Part shown: positions 16,334 to 22,202 of the stretch, one piece after another
Layout: every line of letters starts with the position of its first letter
Position numbering within the stretch: position 1 is the stretch's first letter
From: an uncultured Clostridia bacterium
Lineage (GTDB): Bacteria; Bacillota; Clostridia; Tissierellales; Peptoniphilaceae
Direction: 5' to 3'
NCBI GenBank assembly: GCA_945916025.1
Contig: CAMEGD010000012.1
Span: 1 to 22,202, forward strand
DNA length: 22,202 nt
Position numbers and translations under genes: made by a program
Notes under the pieces: model-generated
Seen by the model: the letters and a program-made list of their open reading frames with translations, nothing else
The model's database searches: none
Told to the model about the DNA's origin: nothing

Positions 16334-17310
16334 GTATACTAGTAACTGGAGGAGCTGGATATATAGGTTCCCACACAGTAAGATATTTAAAAGAAAAGGG
16401 AGAAGACGTAATAGTAGTAGACAATCTTCAAACTGGCTTTTTAGAAAGTGTAGATGTAGACAAATTTTATAACATTGACCTAAGAGATGAAGAATTAGAT
16501 AGGGTATTTAAGGAAAATTGTATTGAGGGAGTAATTCACTTTGCAGCAAATTCCCTAGTGGGAGTAAGTGTAAAAGAACCCTTTGATTACTATCACAACA
16601 ATGTTTATGGTACCTTGTGCCTACTAGAAAAGATGATGAAAAACAAAGTTCAGAAAATTGTATTTTCATCTACAGCGGCAGTTTATGGAGAACCAGAAAG
16701 TTCACCAATACTAGAAAGTGACAAAACTGACCCAACAAACCCTTACGGGGAAACAAAACTAACCATGGAAAAAATGATGAAATGGTTTGAAAATGCCTAT
16801 GGCATAAAGTATGTATCCCTAAGGTATTTTAATGCAGCAGGCGCCCACGAAAATGGCGACATTGGAGAAGCCCACAATCCAGAAACTCACCTAATACCAC
16901 TAATACTTCAAGTACCACTAGGTAAAAGGGAAAAGATTTCAGTATTTGGAGATGACTACAATACACCTGATGGAACCTGTATAAGGGACTATATCCATGT
17001 TTGGGACCTAGCAGATGCCCACTACCTATCCTTTAAATATTTAAGAAACAATACGGAGTCTCAAATATTTAATTTAGGGTCTGGAAATGGCTTTAGTGTA
17101 ATGGAAGTAATAAAGGTGGCTAGGGAAGTAACAGGCCACGAAATCCCAGCTGAAATTGCAGAAAGAAGACCAGGAGACCCAGCTATCTTAGTTGCATCTA
17201 GCAAAAAGATAAAGGATACCCTAGGCTGGACTCCACAAAAGACAGACCTTCACACTATAATAAAAGACGCATGGAATTTTCACAAAAACCATCCAGAAGG
17301 TTATAAATAA
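16330..17310 (+). CDS. galE: UDP-glucose 4-epimerase
   Basis: A 326-residue short-chain dehydrogenase of the GalE family. It interconverts UDP-galactose and UDP-glucose with bound NAD. The NAD-binding motif GGAGYIG is at residues 7-13, the active-site SST at 113-115 and the catalytic YxxxK pair at Y139 and K143. YFNAAGAH and the C-terminal RRPGDPA segment are also typical. Length is normal. It overlaps galK by 4 bp (ATGA) and ends 7 bp before a terminator, closing the gene run. The enzyme may also feed envelope polysaccharide synthesis, but its place here argues mainly for galactose use. Confidence 0.95.
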   Translation: MSILVTGGAGYIGSHTVRYLKEKGEDVIVVDNLQTGFLESVDVDKFYNIDLRDEELDRVFKENCIEGVIHFAANSLVGVSVKEPFDYYHNNVYGTLCLLEKMMKNKVQKIVFSSTAAVYGEPESSPILESDKTDPTNPYGETKLTMEKMMKWFENAYGIKYVSLRYFNAAGAHENGDIGEAHNPETHLIPLILQVPLGKREKISVFGDDYNTPDGTCIRDYIHVWDLADAHYLSFKYLRNNTESQIFNLGSGNGFSVMEVIKVAREVTGHEIPAEIAERRPGDPAILVASSKKIKDTLGWTPQKTDLHTIIKDAWNFHKNHPEGYK

Positions 17311-17316
17311 AGATAT

Positions 17317-17346
17317 AAGAGAGTCAGTATGAGCTGGCTCTTTTTT
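17317..17346 (+). terminator. Intrinsic terminator after galE
   Basis: A 7-bp core stem (17321-17327 with 17334-17340, one G-T pair), which can be lengthened by A-T pairs, is followed by TTTTTT. The minus-strand cyclase gene ends at 17345, so the hairpin lies between convergent genes and may stop both. Confidence 0.88.
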
Positions 17347-17849
17347 AGTCTAAAAGAGCAACAGCCCTAACAGGGGACCCATCACAATCTTTCAGCTTAA
17401 GGGGAAGTCCAATAAATAAAAATTCCCTTTCCATTGGTAACTGGTCTAAATTAATTAAGTCTGTGTAAGTTATGATTTTATTTTTCAATAAGTTGTATTC
17501 TAAGTCCTCTGACAAGTCTCCACCAACAAAAAGAGGCTTAGCCTTTTTCAAAAAGTTCAAGTCCAATTTTGTCCTTAAAAAGTAGGCCATATTCCATTGG
17601 AAAGTCAGAAGATTTATCAACTAAAAAAACCTTAGCAATAAACCTATCCAGTGGAATATCTGAAATAGGTTGGGCCATTTTATCAATATGACTAAAGGCA
17701 TCAACATGGGTTCCTGTATGACTTCCCATGGTAATCTTCGACACAAAAAACTCATCCATTCCATCCACAGGTTCAATTCTTATATCAGGATCACCTGGAT
17801 AAATTTCCATATTAGACTCTATTGTTTTAGATAGGTCTATAATTTTCAT
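17345..17849 (-). pseudogene. Cyclase-family (kynurenine formamidase-like) gene with a frameshift
   Basis: Two overlapping minus-strand frames together spell one protein. The first (17849-17538, 103 aa) starts behind GAGGTGAG and holds the metal-binding motif GSHTGTHVDAFSHID, the HxGTHxDxxxH hallmark of the cyclase superfamily (isatin hydrolase, kynurenine formamidase and relatives). The second (up to 17620, down to 17345) continues with LKKAKPLFVGGD and ends with IGLPLKLKDCDGSPVRA, the normal C-terminal part. A single surplus base near the GAAAAAGGCTAAG segment (about 17550-17562) would join them; the total span is one base over a multiple of three. The merged protein would be about 167 residues, somewhat short for the family. 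A real mutation, a sequencing or assembly error or, less likely, programmed frameshifting could explain it. Confidence 0.8.
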
Positions 17850-17935
17850 TTCTCACCTCTATATATAAGTATAAACCCTTTAAAAAGAATAAGAAAATAA
17901 AAAATCAAAAAATTTTTGAAAAAAGTGTTAGAAAG

Positions 17936-17965
17936 TTAAAATAGTTGGTATATATACAATATAAT
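17936..17965 (+). promoter_or_regulatory. Probable promoter of the GlsB-type gene
   Basis: A perfect TATAAT (17960-17965) lies 58 bp before the start codon. A weak TTAAAA (17936-17941) stands 18 bp upstream of it. The intergenic region 17850-18023 is very AT-rich and also includes the palindrome CCATATGG at 17966-17973, directly after the -10 box, which could be an operator. Confidence 0.55.
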
Positions 17966-18023
17966 CCATATGGTATTTGAAATTATGAAAATTTATTATA
18001 TGAAAAAAATTTAGGAGGAAACA

Positions 18024-18293
18024 ATGAACGGAATGGGAATTATAGCTACGTTAATATTCGGAGCTTTAGTAGGATGGATAGCAAGTATGATTATGAAAAC
18101 TGATGGTGGTATGGGAGCAATCGCAAACATCATCGTAGGTATCGTAGGATCATTTTTAGGTGGTTGGGTAGCATCTATGTTAGGTATTGGTGGAACACCA
18201 AACGGCTTTAACATTGGATCTATTTTAATCGGTATCCTAGGCGCTTGTCTTCTTATTTTCCTAGTACAATTACTAACTGGAAAAAGAAGATAA
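18024..18293 (+). CDS. GlsB/YeaQ/YmgE-family small stress membrane protein
   Basis: An 89-residue, very hydrophobic and glycine-rich protein of the transglycosylase-associated (Transgly_assoc) family. Three membrane segments are visible at about 4-22, 31-53 and 63-84, ending in a basic KRR tail. The family is present in many bacteria and is linked with stress responses in Gram-positive species (GlsB of Enterococcus, beside Gls24), but its molecular role is unknown. It has a strong AGGAGG, its own promoter and its own terminator, so it is monocistronic. No Gls24/Asp23-type partner is in the window. Confidence 0.87.
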   Translation: MNGMGIIATLIFGALVGWIASMIMKTDGGMGAIANIIVGIVGSFLGGWVASMLGIGGTPNGFNIGSILIGILGACLLIFLVQLLTGKRR

Positions 18294-18314
18294 CAAGTAA
18301 ATAATTAAACTATT

Positions 18315-18345
18315 AAAACTTCCTGGGCAACTGGGAAGTTTTTTT
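18315..18345 (+). terminator. Intrinsic terminator after the GlsB-type gene
   Basis: A stem of about 10 bp (18315-18324 with 18333-18342, one G-T pair) and an 8-nt loop runs into a T tract to 18345. Confidence 0.87.
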
Positions 18346-18374
18346 GTGCCAAAAATCACAATAAACACCTGAAA

Positions 18375-18404
18375 TTAGCCTTTTTGTCCTTTATATGATA
18401 TACT
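18375..18404 (+). promoter_or_regulatory. Probable extended -10 promoter for the antiporter operon
   Basis: TGATATACT (18396-18404) is an extended -10 element: TG, one base, then TATACT. A weak TTAGCC (18375-18380) lies 18 bp upstream. The position 46 bp before the GTG start fits a short leader. Confidence 0.55.
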
Positions 18405-18449
18405 ATATGCTGTTTTTAAAAAAATCAATATAAATGGAGGGATAATTCA

Positions 18450-19673
18450 GTGGACTTACTTTTAAAAATAAGTATTGTCATTTTTGCTGGACTTATCGGT
18501 GGGCGGGTGGCGAATAAATTTAAGTTGCCAAATGTATCAGGTTATATTATTGGTGGCTTAATAGTAGGACCATCTTTTCTAAACATTATCAAATCCGGTG
18601 AGGCCGCAAACTGCGGCATAATTAGCGAAATTGCTTTAGGAGCAATAGCATTTAGCATAGGAAGTGAATTTTTAATAAAGGATATAAAAGAAACAGGCAA
18701 GGACATTATGATAATAACCTTAGCTGAGGTTATTGGAGCAGTAGCCCTTGTGTTTTTTGTTACCTTTGTAATATTTCGCCAATCCTTTGAATTTAGCATT
18801 GTAGTAGCTAGCATGTCTGCAGCAACTGCACCTGCTGGAATACTAATGGTAATCCGTGAGCTTAAGGCGAGGGGACCCTTGGTAAACACAATTCTTCCAG
18901 TAGTTGCCATTGATGATGCAATAGGTATAATGATATTTTCTATAGCCTTATCAATTGCAAAACTTACATCAGGAGTAGGAGAATTTTCAATTATTCAATT
19001 AATTTGGTCTCCACTACAGGAGATTATCGGCTCCCTAGTAATAGGTGGAGTATTAGGCTTTTTATTAAGCTTTGTTACAAAGCATACAAAAAATAGTGGA
19101 GAACTATTAATTGTAATTTGGGGATTTATTCTATTAGGAACAGGCATAGCTAATCAGTTTGGCTATTCAGCCCTACTTGCCTGTATGACAATGGGAGCAA
19201 TGGTAATAAATCTAGTGAGAAATTCAAATAGAATATTCAATTTATTAGATGACTTTACACCTCCAATAAACCTACTTTTCTTTGCCTTTGCAGGGGCAGG
19301 CTTAGACATAAAAGTATTTTCTCAAGTTGGCCTTTTAGGTTTTGGATATATAATTGCACGTGCAGGAGGAAAAATCATAGGAGCGACTTTAGGAGCAAAA
19401 TCTGTAAAAGCTGAATATAAGGTAATCAAAAACTTGGGTATGAGTTTATTAACACAAGGTGGTATTTCCATTGGTCTATCAATGATTGTAGCTAGAGAAC
19501 TACCAGAATTTTCTAACTCAGTAATAACGATTATTTTATTTAGTGTATTGGTATATGAAATACTAGGACCTATTTTAGCAAAAATAGCAATTCAAAGAGC
19601 TGGAGAAGAAAACGGAGCAGTAAAAGCTAAAAAAGAAAAATCAACTCCAAAAGTAGCAGCAAAAGCAAACTAA
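18450..19673 (+). CDS. CPA2-type cation/proton antiporter without RCK domain
   Basis: A 407-residue membrane protein of the Na+/H+ exchanger fold (CPA2, KefB/NapA-like), with about 12 hydrophobic segments. D155-D156 in VAIDDAIG is the paired-Asp ion site seen in electrogenic members. SAATAPAGILM (123-133) fits the unwound helix motif. It exchanges a monovalent cation for protons across the membrane; Na+ or K+ cannot be told apart here. The C-terminus is a short lysine-rich tail (KAKKEKSTPK) with no TrkA-N/RCK domain, unlike Kef proteins. The start is GTG at 18450, 8 bp after GGAGGG; no ATG in the frame is better placed. A PII-like gene follows after 18 bp, suggesting that regulation is supplied by a separate protein. 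Confidence 0.87.
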   Translation: MDLLLKISIVIFAGLIGGRVANKFKLPNVSGYIIGGLIVGPSFLNIIKSGEAANCGIISEIALGAIAFSIGSEFLIKDIKETGKDIMIITLAEVIGAVALVFFVTFVIFRQSFEFSIVVASMSAATAPAGILMVIRELKARGPLVNTILPVVAIDDAIGIMIFSIALSIAKLTSGVGEFSIIQLIWSPLQEIIGSLVIGGVLGFLLSFVTKHTKNSGELLIVIWGFILLGTGIANQFGYSALLACMTMGAMVINLVRNSNRIFNLLDDFTPPINLLFFAFAGAGLDIKVFSQVGLLGFGYIIARAGGKIIGATLGAKSVKAEYKVIKNLGMSLLTQGGISIGLSMIVARELPEFSNSVITIILFSVLVYEILGPILAKIAIQRAGEENGAVKAKKEKSTPKVAAKAN

Positions 19674-19691
19674 GAAAGGGTGGTAATAAAG

Positions 19692-20030
19692 ATGAACGTA
19701 TTATTTATTGTCTTAAACGAAATGGAAAGTCTAGATGAAATTTTAGACTCCTTTGTAGAAATAGGAATAAAAGGAGCAACAATTCTTGACAGTCAGGGCA
19801 TGGGATCTGCAATTGCCAATAGCGGTAGAGGTAATGAACCTTTCTTCGGACATATAAGGCACTTTTTAAATAACGCAAAACCATACAACAAAACAATATT
19901 TACAGTAATAGAAGAAGAAGAACTTTTAGAAAAGGCAGTAGAAACTGTTAAAGACATTCTAGGAGATATGAGTAAGCCAGGAGTAGGAATGATGTTTACC
20001 CTACCAGTTGGCCATGTTTATGGGCTGTAA
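19692..20030 (+). CDS. PII-like signalling protein paired with the antiporter
   Basis: A 112-residue protein with the ferredoxin-like pattern of the PII superfamily. It starts with beta-strand MNVLFIVLNE, has helix ESLDEILDSFVEIG, then GATILDSQGMGSA (28-40) leading into a loop at the place of the PII T-loop (41-52). PYNKTIFTVIEEEE (64-77) and GDMSKPGVGMMFTLPVGHV (91-109) follow, the latter resembling PII C-terminal strands. Such trimers usually bind nucleotides and control a membrane partner, as GlnK does AmtB and SbtB does SbtA. The frame also opens at a GTG at 19680, but AGGGTGG (19677-19683) suits the ATG at 19692. It is encoded 18 bp behind the antiporter gene and was probably selected to regulate it (inference). 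The classic uridylylated Tyr of GlnB is not evident. Confidence 0.75.
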   Translation: MNVLFIVLNEMESLDEILDSFVEIGIKGATILDSQGMGSAIANSGRGNEPFFGHIRHFLNNAKPYNKTIFTVIEEEELLEKAVETVKDILGDMSKPGVGMMFTLPVGHVYGL

Positions 20031-20038
20031 AATATAGA

Positions 20039-20076
20039 TATAGAAAAGTCTAGTAGGAATACTAGATTTTTCTATG
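20039..20076. terminator. Long hairpin after the PII-like gene, probable bidirectional terminator
   Basis: A near-perfect stem of 14-17 bp (core arms 20042-20055 and 20060-20073, one G-T pair) encloses a GGAA loop. The T-rich stretch (20067-20071) lies inside the right arm and no long T tract follows, so termination strength on the plus strand is uncertain. It begins 8 bp after the stop codon. Confidence 0.65.
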
Positions 20077-20243
20077 CTATTTACTTATATATATCAATAA
20101 TATCTTAAATAAAAATAGTTGATTATATTTTTTAATAGTGGTTATTTAATAAACTAGTAAGAAAAATATATTAAATTTAAGAGACCTAATTAATTGAAAA
20201 GTAGCTATTTATTTTTCGAAAAATTAATATTAAGGGAGAACTT

Positions 20244-21248
20244 ATGAAAGATTTATTAAATAATGAAAAACAGTATCTTAAAGCAAAAAGAAAAGGTGCT
20301 AAGACTATTGTTAGAGAATGGATTGAAATGGAAAAGGGTGAAAGCCTATTAATTGTTACTGATAATACCAATATGGAAGAAGCCAATTTAATCAAGGAAG
20401 AAGCATTAAAAGTTGGCGCAAAGGTTGACTTAGAAGTTATGAAAAGTGCTGATAAAGATGGCGGAGTTGTGTATGATGAAAATCCTGATGCCTTTGATGG
20501 ATATGATGCAATTATAGGGGCATCTGATTATTCAATTATAACTGTTGCTGCTACGAAAAAAGCTATCGATAGAAAGGCAAGATTTTTATCTTTACCACTT
20601 TCTACTAACAATGGCGTTTCCATGCTTGCATATAATTTTATGAATATGGACCCTAACGTTGCTGAGTTAATGGCAAATGTAATTATGGAGGATTTAGAAA
20701 AAACTGAAACAATAGAAATAAAAACTGAACTAGGAACCGATTTGATATTTAAAAAGAAAGATAGAAAAGTTGGTTTATTTAACGGAACTTCCAGAGATGG
20801 GGATGGCTTTGCATCGGCTAGCTTTGAAATTTATATGTCTATAGAAGAAGATAAAACACAAGGTACATTTATTGTAGACGGTTCTCTTGGCTGCATTGGC
20901 ATTCCAGAAGAACCAATAACAATGAAAATTAAAGATGGCAAAGCTATAGAATTTGAAGATACAGAAGCGGGAGATAACCTAAGAGAATACTTTGAAAGTT
21001 TTGAAGATGACAGAATGTTTGTAGCCTCTGAACTGGGAATTGGTCTAAACTTACTTTCTAAGACCGAAGGAAATTCCTATATTGAAGACGAATCAGCTTA
21101 TAGAACTTTCCACATTGGTTTTGGAAGAAATACAGGCTTAGGTGGAAAACAAGAAGCCGTAGGCCACTTTGATTTAGTAACTCTATATCCAGATATTTAT
21201 GCAGATGGAAAATTAATTATGAAAGAGGGACATTTGTTGCATAAATAA
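20244..21248 (+). CDS. M29-family aminopeptidase-like metalloprotein
   Basis: A 334-residue protein resembling the M29 (thermophilic aminopeptidase, AmpS/PepS) fold, which also includes the dioxygenase NicX. The C-terminal half carries the probable metal site: E263 in ASELGIG, E281 and E283 in YIEDESAYR, H290 in FHIGFG, and H308 and D310 in VGHFDLV. Family members have about 350-410 residues, so this one is short; the N-terminal region is abbreviated. Peptide trimming in the cytosol is the best guess, but the small family of NicX-like and uncharacterised homologues leaves room for another hydrolase or dioxygenase role. AAGGGAG precedes the ATG. Upstream, 20077-20243 is AT-rich; I see no clear promoter. 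A 79-bp gap separates it from the next gene. Confidence 0.78.
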   Translation: MKDLLNNEKQYLKAKRKGAKTIVREWIEMEKGESLLIVTDNTNMEEANLIKEEALKVGAKVDLEVMKSADKDGGVVYDENPDAFDGYDAIIGASDYSIITVAATKKAIDRKARFLSLPLSTNNGVSMLAYNFMNMDPNVAELMANVIMEDLEKTETIEIKTELGTDLIFKKKDRKVGLFNGTSRDGDGFASASFEIYMSIEEDKTQGTFIVDGSLGCIGIPEEPITMKIKDGKAIEFEDTEAGDNLREYFESFEDDRMFVASELGIGLNLLSKTEGNSYIEDESAYRTFHIGFGRNTGLGGKQEAVGHFDLVTLYPDIYADGKLIMKEGHLLHK

Positions 21249-21327
21249 GATTATAGAAGATAAAAGATAACAAGCATAATATAGATGATTATTATTTGAA
21301 TATATAATTTTAAAAGGAAACTTATAA

Positions 21328-21849
21328 ATGAAAAATATTTATAAAATCTTAATGGTAGCTTTTGTTGGCCTATTAATAGTAGGCTGTTCAGGAGTGGAAC
21401 AATCAGCTATCTTAATTGACGATTTAGGAAATGCTGTTTCTTCTGATGGAACCACACTAGAAAAAATTGAGAAAAAAGATAAATATAAACTTGGAGATGA
21501 AATTGACTTAAAAATTGGGGATGTTATTGAAAATGTTACATCTAAAAATATCGATATAAATCTTGTCCCAGAAATACAAAAAGTAAACCCAGACATGTTT
21601 GTTATTGATGTAAGAAGTCTTTCTGAATATGAATCAGGACATTTACCTAATGCATTTTATCTGCCCCTTGAAAGTGTGCCAGAAGCTCTAAACTTAATCA
21701 ATCCTGACAGTACCGTAATTGTCTACTGCCAATCCGGAAACAGATCAGGACAGGCTACTAATATTCTAGTAGATTTAGGATATAAGCTAGTCTTAGATGG
21801 TGGGGGAATAAATGATTATAAAGGTGAAATTGTAACTGTTGTGGAATAA
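21328..21849 (+). CDS. Rhodanese-domain lipoprotein
   Basis: A 173-residue secreted lipoprotein. The signal peptide ends in lipobox LIVGC with Cys20 as the lipidated residue, followed by a linker of about 60 residues of unknown function (21-80). A single rhodanese domain occupies about 82-170, with D94-R96 in FVIDVRS, GHLPNAFYLPL (104-114) and an active-site loop CQSGNRS (134-140) with catalytic C134. Single-domain rhodaneses transfer sulfur or handle persulfides; here the domain is outside the membrane. The substrate is unknown. The ATG follows AAAAGGAAAC and a terminator comes after the stop. Its relation to the M29 gene before it is unclear. Confidence 0.88.
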   Translation: MKNIYKILMVAFVGLLIVGCSGVEQSAILIDDLGNAVSSDGTTLEKIEKKDKYKLGDEIDLKIGDVIENVTSKNIDINLVPEIQKVNPDMFVIDVRSLSEYESGHLPNAFYLPLESVPEALNLINPDSTVIVYCQSGNRSGQATNILVDLGYKLVLDGGGINDYKGEIVTVVE

Positions 21850-21855
21850 AAATTG

Positions 21856-21881
21856 GACGCTCTACTGTGAGCGTCTTTTTT
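21856..21881 (+). terminator. Intrinsic terminator after the rhodanese gene
   Basis: GACGCTC and GAGCGTC (21856-21862 and 21869-21875) form a perfect 7-bp stem, followed by six T. Confidence 0.9.
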
Positions 21882-21955
21882 AGTTAATGGGTTATTAATG
21901 GAGACTGTTTTCTTTTAAAAGCTATTGGGCATTTGACATAATTGTATTTAATATA

Positions 21956-22051
21956 TTGAAAAAGAAACATCATAAGATTCTATTAGGATTTGATAATTTA
22001 GAAGAATGGAAAGCTTATTGAGATATTGGTGGTATTGTTGATTTAAATTAA
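21956..22051 (+). pseudogene. Possible degenerate short reading frame before hsdM
   Basis: From about 21956 a plus-strand frame reads LKKKHHKILLGFDNLEEWKA and then Y, meets TGA at 22019-22021, and goes on with DIGGIVDLN before TAA at 22049-22051. It looks protein-like but has no recognised domain, no ribosome binding site and no good start. A TTGACA at 21933-21938 lies upstream, but without a well-spaced -10 box. It may be a relic or just chance in AT-rich DNA. Confidence 0.22.
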
Positions 22052-22064
22052 AAGGAGAGTTTAA

Positions 22065-22202
22065 GTGGCAGAAAAAATAAATTCAGTAAATTTAGGATTT
22101 GAAAAAGAGATATTTAAAGCAGCAGATAAGCTAAGAGGAAATGTGGATGCTGCAGAATATAAAAACATTGTTTTAGGAATTATATTCTTAAAATATATCT
22201 CT
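22065..22202 (+). CDS. hsdM: Type I restriction-modification methyltransferase subunit M, 5' part
   Basis: The window ends after 46 codons. The visible N-terminus contains GFEKEIF, ADKLRGNVDAAEYKNIVLG and IIFLKYIS, which is the characteristic N-terminal helical segment of HsdM-type N6-adenine methyltransferases. The start is GTG at 22065, preceded by AAAGGAGAG (22051-22059). The rest of the system (specificity subunit HsdS and restriction subunit HsdR) would be expected just downstream. HsdM methylates the host DNA at the recognition site, protecting it from cleavage. This marks the right edge of the window as the beginning of a defence locus. Confidence 0.88.
   Translation, partial: MAEKINSVNLGFEKEIFKAADKLRGNVDAAEYKNIVLGIIFLKYIS

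Noticed and set aside
18542..18910. A 122-codon minus-strand open frame
   Set aside because: It is antisense to the first membrane helices of the antiporter and has no start signal or family resemblance.
21303..21308. TATAAT before the rhodanese gene
   Set aside because: It stands so close to the start codon that transcription would begin at the ribosome binding site, and no -35 box is seen.
1..22202. tRNA, rRNA, CRISPR arrays, insertion sequences or prophage genes
   Set aside because: I looked for repeated spacer-like units, transposase motifs and cloverleaf-like segments by eye and found none. A covariance-model search could still reveal a small RNA in the AT-rich gaps.

Overview
The window looks like chromosomal DNA of a low-GC Gram-positive anaerobe. 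It has strong AGGAGG-type ribosome binding sites, AT-rich intergenic DNA, T-tailed intrinsic terminators, lipobox-type lipoproteins and heavy use of AGA/AGG and ATA codons. The style suggests a clostridia-like anaerobic coccus such as Anaerococcus or Peptoniphilus, but this is inference and I could not search a database.

Layout, left to right. (1) Positions 1-3727: the end of a nucleoside ABC importer (3' part of the ATPase, then two permeases) and a uridine-phosphorylase-type enzyme, closed by a terminator. (2) 3735-7732: a promoter, then a diacylglycerol-kinase-family lipid kinase, an M42 metallopeptidase, a fold-III PLP decarboxylase of uncertain substrate and a DUF3783 protein, closed by a terminator; a perfect 11-bp inverted repeat lies just before the DUF3783 ribosome binding site. 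(3) 7845-17346: a galactose island. A DUF2812 membrane protein and a LacI-family regulator precede mglB-mglA-mglC (galactose-type ABC importer) and galM-galT-galK-galE (Leloir pathway). Terminator hairpins sit after mglB and after mglC, so output probably steps down along the island. A LacI-type operator-like site overlaps the mglB promoter. (4) 17345-17849, minus strand: a cyclase-family (kynurenine-formamidase-like) gene broken by a frameshift. (5) 18024-20076: a small GlsB/YeaQ-type membrane protein, then a CPA2-type cation/proton antiporter followed immediately by a PII-like signalling protein. (6) 20244-21881: an M29-type aminopeptidase and a rhodanese-domain lipoprotein. (7) 22065-end: the first 46 codons of a type I restriction-modification methyltransferase subunit (HsdM), preceded by a possible degenerate reading frame.

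How the parts work together: extracellular nucleosides would be imported and split to base and ribose-1-phosphate. Galactose would be captured by MglB, imported by MglAC, mutarotated, phosphorylated by GalK, exchanged by GalT and epimerised by GalE. The least explained pairing, and my best candidate for an undescribed system, is the antiporter with its PII-like neighbour. No rRNA, tRNA, CRISPR array or insertion sequence was seen.
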